Shown: piece by piece, positions 1 to 6,801 of the stretch | Layout of the letters: each line of letters starts with the position of its first letter | How positions within the stretch are numbered: the stretch's first letter is position 1 | NCBI GenBank assembly: GCA_034211115.1 | Contig: JAXHTH010000323.1 | Span: 1 to 21,680 of the forward strand | Length of the DNA: 21,680 bases | Source: JAXHTH01 sp034211115 | Lineage (GTDB): Bacteria > Planctomycetota > Phycisphaerae > Phycisphaerales > SM1A02 | Direction of reading: 5' to 3' | Translations under genes and position numbers: made by a program | Notes under the pieces: model-generated | The model's input: only the letters and a program-made list of their open reading frames with translations | What the model was told of the DNA's origin: nothing | Database searches by the model: none

Positions 1-684
1 CGTGCTCAATGTCTCGATCGATGCGCGGACGAATGTATCGCCGCACATCCCCGATCGCGTCACCATTTGCGCCGCATCCCACACCTCCGGCTCGAACAAT
101 TCCACCTCATCGCAGCGCAGCTTGTGCACGCGATGGCCGCGCACCGCCCGCTCGGACTGGCTCAGCACCTCGACCGCCGAGCCGTTGACCAGCGAGACCA
201 TGCGGCCGGTGATGCGGCCGGCGACGAGATCGCGGAACACATCATCTTCGAGAAGCTGCTTGAGATAGCCGTACATCTTGGAGGATTGATCCAGCGATCC
301 ACCGAGGATGCGGACCTGGATGCCGGGCTTGAAGAGCATGTCGAGCAGCGTGACGATCGCGCCGATCTGCGTCTTCCCGCCGCCGCGATTGGCCCAGACC
401 ACACACTCGCGCGGCAGGCGATCCTCGAAGAACGCGTGGCTGATGTACTCGAACGGCGCATCGTGGCCATCGATGAGCGGCCGGCGCGGCATGCGGAACC
501 CGAGCACCGTCTTGATGTAGGCGTGGAGCTGATCCTCCGTCTCGGGTCGGACGAGACGCACCGCGCGGCGGATCGACACGGGCGCGAGGCTCGTGCTTTT
601 CGCAGACGACGACGGCCGATCGCTGATCGAGGCGGCCGCGGCGACTCCGGGGGCTGCGGGGGCTGCGGGGGCTCCGGGGGTCAT
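1..684 (-). CDS. Phage terminase large subunit, N-terminal part (runs off left edge)
   Basis: This is the ATPase part of a large terminase, the motor that packages phage DNA into procapsids. The frame is open for 228 codons to the window edge. A Walker A motif (ANRGGGKT) lies at about residues 98-105. A Walker B-like LRCDEVE lies at about 189-195, with Asp192 and Glu193 as the likely catalytic pair. The first 30 residues are Ala/Pro-rich low complexity, encoded by a short GGGGGCTGC-type tandem repeat at about 650-680. The start ATG (684-682) overlaps the stop of the upstream small-terminase-like gene in an ATGA, so the two are probably translationally coupled. The C-terminal nuclease domain would lie left of position 1 and cannot be judged. 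The call rests on motifs and on the small-subunit neighbour; other P-loop phage proteins are less likely. Confidence 0.85.
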   Translation of the reverse strand, partial: MTPGAPAAPAAPGVAAAASISDRPSSSAKSTSLAPVSIRRAVRLVRPETEDQLHAYIKTVLGFRMPRRPLIDGHDAPFEYISHAFFEDRLPRECVVWANRGGGKTQIGAIVTLLDMLFKPGIQVRILGGSLDQSSKMYGYLKQLLEDDVFRDLVAGRITGRMVSLVNGSAVEVLSQSERAVRGHRVHKLRCDEVELFEPEVWDAAQMVTRSGMCGDTFVRASIETLST

Positions 685-1136
685 GCGTCCGCCTCCCCGA
701 TGCGCTGAAGCGCCGCGAGGATGGCCTTTTCGCTCGGCGCGGGCGGCGTCGATCCTTCTCCTGACGATGCGCTCTGCTCGTGATGCTGCGCGAACACGCC
801 AAGGTCCGTCTTGAGCAGGTCGACGCACGCCTTGCGCGACAGCTCCGTCGGCTCGTCGGCCGAGGCGATGGCCAGCAGGTGCATCGCCACGTTCGCTCGG
901 TACCGGCTCAGGAGCATCTGCGTCCTGACATCTTCGAGCCGGGACACGCCTTCGAGCGTCTGCATCGTGGGATCGTGCCGCGCGAGCGAGGCGATCTCGT
1001 GCAGTTCGATGTCCAGCTCCGCGGCAATCTCCGCCGGAGACCGCTTCGCCTCGACGATCTTCTCGATGATCTGCCGGCGCATCGCCTTGCTGTTGAAGCG
1101 GCGCTTGCGGGATGGTTCTTTGGGCTGGTCGGTCAT
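681..1136 (-). CDS. Putative phage terminase small subunit
   Basis: This 151-residue protein lies directly upstream of the large terminase and overlaps it by 4 nt, the usual place for the DNA-recognising small subunit. Residues 1-15 are basic. A helix-turn-helix-like stretch follows (RRQIIEKIVEAKRSPAEIAAELDI, about residues 18-41), then helical segments suited to oligomerisation. The C-terminal 30 residues are Ser/Pro/Glu-rich. The start was chosen at ATG 1136 because GGGGAG lies 6 nt upstream; a longer in-frame start at 1241 has no such site and would add a basic, low-complexity segment overlapping the ParB-like gene. The assignment relies mainly on position, size and the HTH. I recognise no diagnostic small-terminase signature. 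Confidence 0.65.
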   Translation of the reverse strand: MTDQPKEPSRKRRFNSKAMRRQIIEKIVEAKRSPAEIAAELDIELHEIASLARHDPTMQTLEGVSRLEDVRTQMLLSRYRANVAMHLLAIASADEPTELSRKACVDLLKTDLGVFAQHHEQSASSGEGSTPPAPSEKAILAALQRIGEADA

Positions 1137-1182
1137 GGAGAACTCCCCGGGCATGGAATGGTGAGAGAAACCCCGTCTCCCG

Positions 1183-1758
1183 CTACGCCCCATCGAGCTG
1201 GAGAATGCGCACGAGCGCTTCCGACCGATCACGCGCGACATCGCTCAATCGCGCAAACAGGCTCCGCCGCTGCGGGGCGGTCAAAAAGAACGTCACCGCG
1301 TGCGGCATCGTCTCCAACTCCGGGGGCGGCGCGGGCGGAGGCGGCGGATCGGTCAATTGCATGAGCTTCTCGATCGCCGCGGCGTCGTCCGGCACGAGGT
1401 GCGCCAGATCCTTCGCATCCATCTCCTCCGCGAGCCTGCGCAGCAGCGCCCCGCGCCGCTGCGGATCATCGCGGCCCTCGAGGCGATTGAGTGTCAAGAG
1501 CAGCAGGCGCGCCCGCTCGTCATCGACATCCCACACATCGCAGCGCGCTTCGACATACCCCAGCCGACGCAGCGCTTCCAGACGATGATGACCGTCCAGA
1601 ACCTGATACCCGCGCGCGGACGGATGCGGCCGCACAATGAGCAGTGGATACTGGCCCGACCGTCGAATGTGCTCGACGAGCTTGCCCAGCAGATCGTCCG
1701 GCATCCGATTGGCGTTCTCGGGATGCGATTCGAGATCATCAAGCGCGATTGTCTTCAT
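1183..1758 (-). CDS. ParB/Srx-fold nuclease-like protein
   Basis: This 191-residue protein has an N-terminal ParB/sulfiredoxin-like domain. It opens with a segment of the form 'I.L..L..HPENAN', continues with a helix (LLGKLVEHIRRSGQ) and reaches the hallmark DGHHRLEAL at about residues 55-63. That GHHR box is the nucleotide-binding loop of the family, which can act as an ATP/CTPase, a nuclease or a DNA-binding protein. A proline-rich linker (about 137-146) leads to a C-terminal helical segment. No ParB central HTH domain is visible, so this is probably not a chromosome-partitioning ParB. Its start overlaps the end of the GNAT gene by ATGA, and it sits 46 nt before the small terminase gene in the same operon. 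The function in phage packaging or DNA modification is inferred. Confidence 0.8.
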   Translation of the reverse strand: MKTIALDDLESHPENANRMPDDLLGKLVEHIRRSGQYPLLIVRPHPSARGYQVLDGHHRLEALRRLGYVEARCDVWDVDDERARLLLLTLNRLEGRDDPQRRGALLRRLAEEMDAKDLAHLVPDDAAAIEKLMQLTDPPPPPAPPPELETMPHAVTFFLTAPQRRSLFARLSDVARDRSEALVRILQLDGA

Positions 1759-2618
1759 TGTGATCCCCCCGCGAGCGGGTTGCGATGATCGAAGAGGTAA
1801 TAGACCGGCCGCGTCACCAGCCGATCGCGTGCGGCGGCGAGTAGATCATCAGACTTAAGTTTGTCCAGGCGATCGAGTGTCGTGTATGACGCGGTGCGAT
1901 ACCAGTGCCGCAGCTCCTTCGCGAACCAGCGTTGATCGACCGCACGGCATTGGGACAAGCGCTCCTGCACCAGACGTCGCGAGGCGAGGTGCGCCGGCTC
2001 GATCGCCAAACGATGCAGCACATCCATCAACCGCGCATCGGCCGGATGCGGCGGGCGGTCGTACCGGATCATCCCCGCCCGCTGACAGAACGGATGCACG
2101 CGCCCCATCGCGGCCAGCGCCTCGGTGTAGATCGTCTCGCCGTGCTCGAGCGCGTGTCGAACCAGCCGCACGGCCAGGCCGAGGCCGCGCCATTGCGGGT
2201 CGACCACGACCCGCGTGATCGTCCGCACTTCGCGGTTGAGCATCTCGGCCGCAGCCTTCTGACCGAACCCGCGATACCGGTTGCCCGTGGCAACGTCGCG
2301 CAGCCGGCAGGCGAGATGAGGCAGCGATCGCAGCAGCACGCCGACGATGCGGTGCTCTTCGCGCCGGCCGAGATGACGACCCGCCACCGTCGGGGCGTCG
2401 TAGCGCAGGCGGTAGACGGTCGTCACCGCCCCGGCCCGCACGCTCCGGTAATGAAACGCCGCGAGACGTTTGAAGTCGGCGATCTCGCCGGGCTCCAGAA
2501 CCAGTTCATCGGCGGGCGACGGCCCGGGGAGGCCGGCGAAGCGCGCCCGCAGCGCATTCGATGCCGCCTTTGCGCCTCCGCCGGTTACGAGTTGATCATC
2601 ATCCGCCGTCGCCTTCAT
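1755..2618 (-). CDS. GNAT-fold protein, COG2401 acetyltransferase-like half (Mom-like?)
   Basis: This 287-residue protein carries a GNAT fold. The acetyl-CoA-type motif A is RVVVDPQWRGLGLAVRLV (about residues 136-153). It is preceded by an 'FHYR' segment (about 55-58) and followed by an 'AMGRVHPFCQRAGM' segment (about 170-183). I associate these three features with the acetyltransferase-like domain fused to an ABC ATPase in COG2401. Here the ATPase is a separate gene immediately upstream, overlapping by ATGA. The HY motif also recalls phage Mu Mom, a GNAT-fold DNA-modifying protein, but that link is inference. The C-terminal 100 residues (LMDVLHRLAIEP... to YYLFDHRNPL) are helical with no recognised domain. 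DNA modification or a structural role alongside the ATPase are both possible. Confidence 0.7.
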   Translation of the reverse strand: MKATADDDQLVTGGGAKAASNALRARFAGLPGPSPADELVLEPGEIADFKRLAAFHYRSVRAGAVTTVYRLRYDAPTVAGRHLGRREEHRIVGVLLRSLPHLACRLRDVATGNRYRGFGQKAAAEMLNREVRTITRVVVDPQWRGLGLAVRLVRHALEHGETIYTEALAAMGRVHPFCQRAGMIRYDRPPHPADARLMDVLHRLAIEPAHLASRRLVQERLSQCRAVDQRWFAKELRHWYRTASYTTLDRLDKLKSDDLLAAARDRLVTRPVYYLFDHRNPLAGGSQ

Positions 2619-3298
2619 CGCGTCAGCACCTCGATCCCCTCATCCAGTCCCTTGTGAATGAGCACATCCGGATCGAGCGCTTCGAGAATGTCATCGTGCG
2701 TCGTGGCACAGATGAACGTGTGGCCGGTGCGTTTCGTCCAGCGGCGCATGCTGCGCGCGATGTTCTTCGCGGTGAGGCGATCGAGCGTGGCGCCGAACTC
2801 ATCGGCGATCACCATGGCACCTGCGCCGCCCGCCGCTTCCACCGCCCCCCGCTCCGCCAACTCGATCGTCTGCGCCAGGCGCAACCGGTATCGCTGCCCG
2901 TCGCTGAGCTGGCTCGGGCAGCGCAGCATGACGAACGCATCGCCCAGCCCGGCCATCGCGAGCAGCGCCGTCACCCGCGCCAGATCCAGACCCGGCCCGT
3001 CGAAGACATCCACCAGCGGCACTTCCGGGGGCGCCGGCAGATCATCGAACCGGATCACCGGCCATCCCGCCTCCCCGCAGCGCCAGGCGATCAGGTTGAG
3101 GATCGTCGTCTTCCCGCCCCCGGACGGGCCGGTGACGAACACCACGCCCGCGAACGGCAGCGGGATCGTGCACCGCGGCACGACGGCCAGGAGACGCTGC
3201 TCATCAACGCCCAGCCCGAACATCGACGCCGTCTCGAGCACGCGCTGCGACGGGCGGACGGCGGTCTCGACCGATCGTTCGATCTCAACGCTCCGCAT
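2615..3298 (-). CDS. ABC-type ATPase, COG2401 ATPase half
   Basis: This 227-residue soluble ABC-type ATPase has Walker A GPSGGGKTT (about 57-65), a signature LSDGQRYRL (131-139), Walker B MVIADEF (162-168) and a switch histidine in ATTHDD (His201). It has no membrane segments, and no permease lies nearby, so it is not a transporter subunit. It is shorter than SMC/Rad50-type ATPases and matches the ATPase part of COG2401. The partner GNAT half is the next gene downstream with a 4-nt overlap. The start at ATG 3298 (MRSVEIE) was chosen because longer frames run through Gly/Ser/Pro-rich shadow sequence of the upstream gene; it overlaps that gene's end by 14 nt. The biological role is unknown. Confidence 0.8.
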   Translation of the reverse strand: MRSVEIERSVETAVRPSQRVLETASMFGLGVDEQRLLAVVPRCTIPLPFAGVVFVTGPSGGGKTTILNLIAWRCGEAGWPVIRFDDLPAPPEVPLVDVFDGPGLDLARVTALLAMAGLGDAFVMLRCPSQLSDGQRYRLRLAQTIELAERGAVEAAGGAGAMVIADEFGATLDRLTAKNIARSMRRWTKRTGHTFICATTHDDILEALDPDVLIHKGLDEGIEVLTR

Positions 3299-3761
3299 CG
3301 GACCCCTCCCCGGCGCCGGCCTCATCGATGAGGGCCCGGATGCGCTCGACCTCGCGCCGCACGTGATGGAGGCTGATCCCCAGCCGGGCGGCGGCATCGC
3401 GCTGCGTCAGACCCTGGAGGAAGATCAGCTCGCCGACCCGCCGGCGCGTGTGCGGCCAGCGCCGGCCGGCGCGGAGGATGAACGAGAATCCCGGCGAGTT
3501 GACGTGCTCGATGAGCCGCTGGACGCGCTGCCGCACGCCGCGCGGCCGCGAGCCCATCACCCGTGCGACCTCCGCCGCGTCCATCCCCCGGTCGTAGATG
3601 CCCCGCAGCAGGGCCCGGTCGGAGGCGGTGAGGTAGTCGGCCCGATCGAGCAGCCGTTCGACGACGCCCCGCCTGTGGAGCGGCTCCTCGGCTCGGGTCC
3701 CGGACGGTGATGCGTACACAACATCTGCTCCCATAATGACTTGTGTGACGACCCCAAACAT
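3285..3761 (-). CDS. Sigma-70 region-4-like double-HTH DNA-binding protein
   Basis: This 158-residue protein contains two helix-turn-helix segments of the sigma region 4/LuxR type. One is ASDRALLRGIYDRGMDAAEV (about 47-66); the other is ELIFLQGLTQRDAAARLGIS (about 111-130), ending in a typical recognition helix (LHHVRREVERIRAL). No sigma region 2 is visible, so it is more likely an activator or a phage sigma-like late regulator than a complete sigma factor. It is the first gene of the leftward operon that leads to the terminase genes and faces the LexA-like repressor. The start is uncertain: ATG 3761 and ATG 3734 are both possible and neither has a good Shine-Dalgarno. Confidence 0.7.
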   Translation of the reverse strand: MFGVVTQVIMGADVVYASPSGTRAEEPLHRRGVVERLLDRADYLTASDRALLRGIYDRGMDAAEVARVMGSRPRGVRQRVQRLIEHVNSPGFSFILRAGRRWPHTRRRVGELIFLQGLTQRDAAARLGISLHHVRREVERIRALIDEAGAGEGSDAER

Positions 3762-3786
3762 CCCGAAACATGCGGTATTTTCTCAC

Positions 3787-3814
3787 TTGCAAACTCTGTC
3801 CGCCTGTTTACACT
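3787..3814 (+). promoter_or_regulatory. Candidate rightward promoter for the repressor gene
   Basis: TTGCAA at 3787-3792 and TACACT at 3809-3814 are 16 bp apart and each match 4 of 6 bases of the sigma-70 consensus. Both boxes coincide with the operator half-sites, as expected for an autoregulated repressor promoter. This was judged by eye only. Confidence 0.4.
3788..3812. promoter_or_regulatory. Candidate phage operator O1 (inverted GTTTRCA half-sites)
   Basis: TGCAAAC (3788-3794) and GTTTACA (3806-3812) form an inverted repeat with an 11-bp spacer and one mismatch between arms. The site lies between the two divergent phage transcription units. The same half-site occurs twice more in this intergenic region, which supports binding by one dimeric repressor, most simply the adjacent LexA/CI-like protein. 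Confidence 0.55.
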
Positions 3815-3833
3815 ACCCTCCGGAGAGAATCAA
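3805..3833 (-). promoter_or_regulatory. Candidate leftward promoter for the terminase operon
   Basis: On the minus strand TTGATT (plus-strand 3828-3833) and TAAACA (plus-strand 3805-3810) are separated by 17 bp. The -10-like box overlaps operator O1, so repressor binding would block it. The match to consensus is modest (4/6 and 3/6). Confidence 0.35.
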
Positions 3834-3838
3834 GACCG

Positions 3839-3858
3839 AGTTTGCAGATTTGTAAACT
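3839..3858. promoter_or_regulatory. Candidate phage operator O2 (20-bp inverted repeat)
   Basis: AGTTTGCA (3839-3846) and TGTAAACT (3851-3858) form a 20-bp palindrome with a GATT centre and a single arm mismatch. It lies 20 bp upstream of the repressor start codon and shares the GTTTRCA half-site with O1. Binding here could autoregulate the repressor or block leftward transcription. Confidence 0.6.
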
Positions 3859-3878
3859 TTTTGTGATGGGAGCCCCTC

Positions 3879-4664
3879 ATGTCACCGCCGATGCCGGCGA
3901 TCGGCCGGCTCATCCGCTCCTGCCGCCGCGAGGCCGGCCTCACCCAGGACGCGCTCGCCAGGGCCATCGGATGCAGCAAGGCCCACCTGTCCCTCATGGA
4001 GTCGGGGCAGCGGAGCGTCTCGCCCGACCGGGCGCGGCGGATCGAGGCCGCCCTCGGCCTCGAGGACGGCCGCATCGTCGCCGCCGTCCACTGGGGCGCC
4101 ATCCCCGCGGACATGCGGGCGCGGGTCGAGCAGTCCGAGGAATCCTCCCGACGCCTCGCGGCCCGGCTGCGGAAGGCGCTGCGCGATGAGAATCCGGCCG
4201 AGGCGCTGCGGCGACTGGTCGAGGAGCACGCCTCGAACGTCGATGCCCCCCTGCCCCTGGCGCGGCGGATCCCGGTGATCAACTCGATCGCGGCCGGCTA
4301 CCCGGCCGAGTTCACGGACCTGGACTATCCCGCCTCCATCGCCGATGAGTACATCGCCTGCCCGGACGTGACGGATCCCGATGCGTTCGCGGCGCGGGTG
4401 GTGGGCGATTCGATGGCCCCGCAGTACGGCGAGGGAGAGATTGTCGTCTTCTCACCGGCGCTGCCCACCCCGTCCGGCAGCGACTGCTTCCTGCGGCTGG
4501 ATCCGGACAACGAGACGACGTTCAAGCGTGTCTATTACGAGGATGACGGCGAGACGATCCGTCTTCAGCCGCTGAACAACGCCTACCCGCCCCGCCTCGT
4601 CCCCCGCGAGCACGTCACCGGCATCTACGCCGCCGCGTACGTGATGCGGAAGGTGGGACGGTGA
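3879..4664 (+). CDS. LexA/CI-type autocleavable phage repressor (XRE HTH + S24 peptidase)
   Basis: This 261-residue repressor has an N-terminal XRE helix-turn-helix (REAGLTQDALARAIGCSKAH, about residues 17-36) and a C-terminal S24/LexA-like domain. The likely autocleavage bond is Ala139-Gly140 in SIAAGYPA. The nucleophile is Ser178 in VVGDSM and the general base is Lys216 in TTFKR; the 38-residue spacing is normal for LexA/CI proteins. It would bind operators as a dimer and self-cleave under RecA when DNA is damaged. A GGGAG sits 6 nt upstream of the ATG. It is divergent from the terminase operon, which makes that operon its most likely target. Host LexA is an alternative, but the length and context favour a phage repressor. 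Confidence 0.88.
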   Translation: MSPPMPAIGRLIRSCRREAGLTQDALARAIGCSKAHLSLMESGQRSVSPDRARRIEAALGLEDGRIVAAVHWGAIPADMRARVEQSEESSRRLAARLRKALRDENPAEALRRLVEEHASNVDAPLPLARRIPVINSIAAGYPAEFTDLDYPASIADEYIACPDVTDPDAFAARVVGDSMAPQYGEGEIVVFSPALPTPSGSDCFLRLDPDNETTFKRVYYEDDGETIRLQPLNNAYPPRLVPREHVTGIYAAAYVMRKVGR

Positions 4665-4786
4665 ATGAGGCCGAGAAGGTCTGGAAACGCTGGGGACCGC
4701 CGAGAGCCGCTGAGGACAGAGTTGAAATGCTGCAAGCCGAAGGTTGAAACGGAGCGGCATCAGGCGGGAATGATGCCTGACCAGGG

Positions 4787-4818
4787 TTTTGACGCTTCGG
4801 CGTGTTGACGTTTCGACG
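4787..4818. repeat. 16-bp tandem direct repeat
   Basis: TTTTGACGCTTCGGCG (4787-4802) is followed at once by TGTTGACGTTTCGACG (4803-4818), a 13/16 match. It lies in an intergenic stretch with other dispersed repeats. The function is unknown. Confidence 0.6.
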
Positions 4819-4830
4819 TTTTGTTCCCCC

Positions 4831-4850
4831 CTCCCCGGCTCCGCGTTTCA
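4831..4850 (-). repeat. Degenerate copy of the GC-rich dispersed repeat
   Basis: Read on the minus strand this segment begins TGAAACGCGGAG and continues with a shortened GC-rich tail. It matches the first half of the repeat copies at 5815-5837 and 6802-6824, with an internal deletion. Confidence 0.5.
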
Positions 4851-5016
4851 AACCTGATGCGCACATCCGCCGGCGTAGGCGCGCAAAAGCCGCAACACGA
4901 CCGAATGGATCTCCACTGGCGACAGTTGAGTTCCCTTTACGGGTCGCTCGCGCAGCGATGTTACGCGCGGTGCACCCGATCACAGCGCAACACACGACAT
5001 ACGGAGGATGAAATCG

Positions 5017-5550
5017 ATGAAGGGATCATTCCACATGCGGTCTCTCGGACTGATGACCGTCGGTATCTTCGCACTCATCGGCATGTGCCTGGTGAGCGCA
5101 CCGGCGAACGCGGTGGTCCACGAGGTCGAGCAGGTGGGGCTGGAGTTCGTTCCGGCCGAGCTCACCGTCGCCCCCGGCGACACCGTCCGGTGGACCTGGA
5201 CCAGCGGACTTCACACCGTCACCTCGGGAAGCAACTGCACCTTCGACGGCATTCACTTCGATGCTCCGCTCAACAGCGGGCATCCGACGGCGGAGTACGT
5301 GATCCCGGGCGACTTCTCCGGCACGATCGATTACTTCTGCGAGCCGCACTGCACGCTGGGGATGGCTGGTGTCATCACGGTCGAGGCCTCCTGCCCGGCG
5401 GACTTTGATGGCGACGGCGCGGTGACCACCGCTGACCTGCTCACGCTGCTCGGCGCCTGGGGCACCAGCGAGGGTGATGTGGACGGCGACGGCGACACGG
5501 ACACCGCTGATCTGCTCGAACTGCTCGGCGCGTGGGGCGCGTGCCCGTAA
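5017..5550 (+). CDS. Secreted cupredoxin (plastocyanin-like) with C-terminal dockerin-like repeats
   Basis: This 177-residue protein starts with a signal peptide (hydrophobic LMTVGIFALIGMCLV, then an AxA site near SAPANA). A plastocyanin-like domain follows. The probable type-1 copper ligands are the His of GLHTV, then the Cys, His and Met of 'YFCEPHCTLGM'. The last 45 residues hold two Ca-binding-like repeats (ADFDGDG...ADLLTLLGAWG and DVDGDGD...ADLLELLGAWG), a tail typical of secreted Phycisphaerae proteins. The role is probably periplasmic or surface electron transfer or copper binding. ATG 5017 was chosen because GGAGG lies 9 nt upstream; ATG 5008 would touch the Shine-Dalgarno. It appears monocistronic, with a strong terminator about 50 nt downstream. 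Confidence 0.85.
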   Translation: MKGSFHMRSLGLMTVGIFALIGMCLVSAPANAVVHEVEQVGLEFVPAELTVAPGDTVRWTWTSGLHTVTSGSNCTFDGIHFDAPLNSGHPTAEYVIPGDFSGTIDYFCEPHCTLGMAGVITVEASCPADFDGDGAVTTADLLTLLGAWGTSEGDVDGDGDTDTADLLELLGAWGACP

Positions 5551-5601
5551 CGAACCGAGTCGAGACACGGCCGACCCGCGGCCCTGAATGACTGATCAGA
5601 C

Positions 5602-5629
5602 CCCGCCAGTTGGTTTGGCGGGTTTTTTT
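5602..5629 (+). terminator. Rho-independent terminator of the cupredoxin gene
   Basis: A perfect 7-bp stem CCCGCCA/TGGCGGG with a 7-nt loop is followed directly by seven T residues, 51 nt after the cupredoxin stop codon. Confidence 0.95.
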
Positions 5630-5636
5630 ATGGCTG

Positions 5637-5662
5637 GTTTTTGGCTCTTGGCTCCTGGCTGG
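5637..5662. repeat. TTGGCTC-type short tandem repeat
   Basis: Consecutive TTGGCTC, TTGGCTC and CTGGCTG units lie just after the cupredoxin terminator. This is simple intergenic repeat DNA with no visible coding content. Confidence 0.5.
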
Positions 5663-5716
5663 TGGCGTTGGCCGGCGGCTGGTTTCGGTATGGAGCATCG
5701 TTGCTCGGTCGCGAAA

Positions 5717-5735
5717 GACGGGGACAAGCCCCGTC
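5717..5735. repeat. Perfect hairpin GACGGGG/CCCCGTC
   Basis: A 7-bp perfect inverted repeat with the loop ACAAG lies in the gap before deoC. It has no T-run, so it is not an ordinary terminator. It may be a dispersed hairpin element. Confidence 0.55.
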
Positions 5736-5748
5736 ACAGAACGGGCTT

Positions 5749-5792
5749 TGATCCCTGATCCCTCATCGCCTATCGCTCATCGCTTCGCCCTT
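5749..5792. repeat. TGATCCC / TCATCGC simple repeat tract
   Basis: Two adjacent TGATCCC units (5749-5762) are followed by degenerate TCATCGC/TATCGC units. With the two preceding repeats it fills most of the 302-base gap between the cupredoxin and deoC, in which I see no gene. Confidence 0.5.
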
Positions 5793-5814
5793 GATAAATC
5801 TATGAAGCAAGCCT

Positions 5815-5837
5815 CCTCCGCGGCTCTCCGCGTTTCA
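5815..5837 (-). repeat. GC-rich dispersed repeat, left copy flanking deoC
   Basis: Read on the minus strand this 23-mer matches the copy at 6802-6824 at 22 of 23 positions. It contains an internal hairpin (CGCGG/CCGCG). The two copies face each other across deoC, and this one ends 15 bp before the deoC start codon. Confidence 0.8.
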
Positions 5838-5852
5838 AGCTAGACTGATGTC

Positions 5853-6794
5853 ATGCCTCCCCGCACCGTCGATGCCGTGATGCTCGAGGCGCACGCCGCT
5901 TCGTTTGCGGAGCGCGCGATCGCCGACGAAGGCGAGCTGAACGCCCTGTCCCTGGCGCTGTCGATGCTCGACCTGACGACGCTGGAGGGGAAGGACTCGC
6001 CGGAGAAGGTGCGATCCATCTGCCGGAAGGCGATCGGGTTTTCCGAGCGTGAATTCGATCCGCCGCTGCCGCACGCGGCGGCGGTGTGCGTGTATCCGGC
6101 GCTGGTTTCGATCGCGAAAGAGGCGCTGGCGGGGTCGGGGGTGAAGGTCGCCTCGGTCGCGACGGGCTTCCCCAGCGGTCAGTATCCGCTGGCGGTGCGG
6201 CTCAACGATGTCCGTCGGGCGGTGCACGCGGGGGCCGATGAGATCGACATGGTGATCAATCGCGGGGCGTTCCTCGCCGGGCGGCTCGATGTCGTCGCCG
6301 ACGAGATCCGGCAGGTGAAGCAGGCGTGCGAGGACGCGACGCTGAAGATCATCCTCGAGACGGGCGAATTAGAAACGTACGACAATATCCGCCGGGCCGC
6401 GGACCTCGCGATCGAGGCGGCCAGCTCGTTCCCCGCCGGGCGGCAGCGCTCGCGCACGGTCCATCTCCGCGACGGAGAAGTGTTCATCAAGACCTCGACG
6501 GGCAAGATCGCGCCGGCGGCCACTCCTCCGGGGGTGCTCGTCATGCTCCAGGCGATCGACGATCACTTCCGCGCCACCGGCGTGCGGATCGGCATGAAGC
6601 CCGCGGGCGGGATACGCACGGCGAAGCAGGCGATGCAGTATCTCATCATGGTGAAGGAAACGCTGGGCGAGGCGTGGCTGACGCCTGAGCTGTTCCGGTT
6701 CGGGGCGTCGACTCTCGCCAACGATCTGGTGCGGGCGATCTGGCGACGGCGGACGGGCCGCGAGCCGGCGGCATATGAGCTGTCCGAGGCGTGA
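5853..6794 (+). CDS. deoC: Deoxyribose-phosphate aldolase
   Basis: This 313-residue DeoC/LacD-family aldolase would split 2-deoxyribose-5-phosphate into glyceraldehyde-3-phosphate and acetaldehyde in deoxynucleoside catabolism. The Schiff-base lysine is in FIKTSTGK, the second lysine is in KPAGGIR, and the acidic residue is in DEIDMVIN; all are intact. It is longer than E. coli DeoC (about 260 residues), with an N-terminal extension typical of the longer class. There is no Shine-Dalgarno before ATG 5853. A TAGACT box ends 6 nt upstream, which suggests a leaderless mRNA. Two aldehyde-dehydrogenase-like genes follow further along the same strand, interrupted by a SOUL gene on the other strand. 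Confidence 0.93.
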   Translation: MPPRTVDAVMLEAHAASFAERAIADEGELNALSLALSMLDLTTLEGKDSPEKVRSICRKAIGFSEREFDPPLPHAAAVCVYPALVSIAKEALAGSGVKVASVATGFPSGQYPLAVRLNDVRRAVHAGADEIDMVINRGAFLAGRLDVVADEIRQVKQACEDATLKIILETGELETYDNIRRAADLAIEAASSFPAGRQRSRTVHLRDGEVFIKTSTGKIAPAATPPGVLVMLQAIDDHFRATGVRIGMKPAGGIRTAKQAMQYLIMVKETLGEAWLTPELFRFGASTLANDLVRAIWRRRTGREPAAYELSEA

Positions 6795-6801
6795 TGGGGG
6801 C

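Larger units (their letters stand above)
4665..5016. other. Intergenic region with degenerate dispersed repeats
   Basis: I see no convincing gene in these 352 bases between the repressor and the cupredoxin. The region holds a tandem GACG/TTCG repeat (4787-4818), a degenerate copy of the GC-rich repeat that flanks deoC (4831-4850) and a possible further copy near 4684-4716. A TCAGGC/GCCTGA hairpin lies near 4760-4780. It marks the boundary between phage-like and host-like genes; I see no attachment site. Confidence 0.5.

Noticed and set aside
67..708. 213-codon plus-strand open frame at the left edge
   Set aside because: It is the antisense of the large terminase, whose Walker A and B motifs lie in the minus-strand frame.
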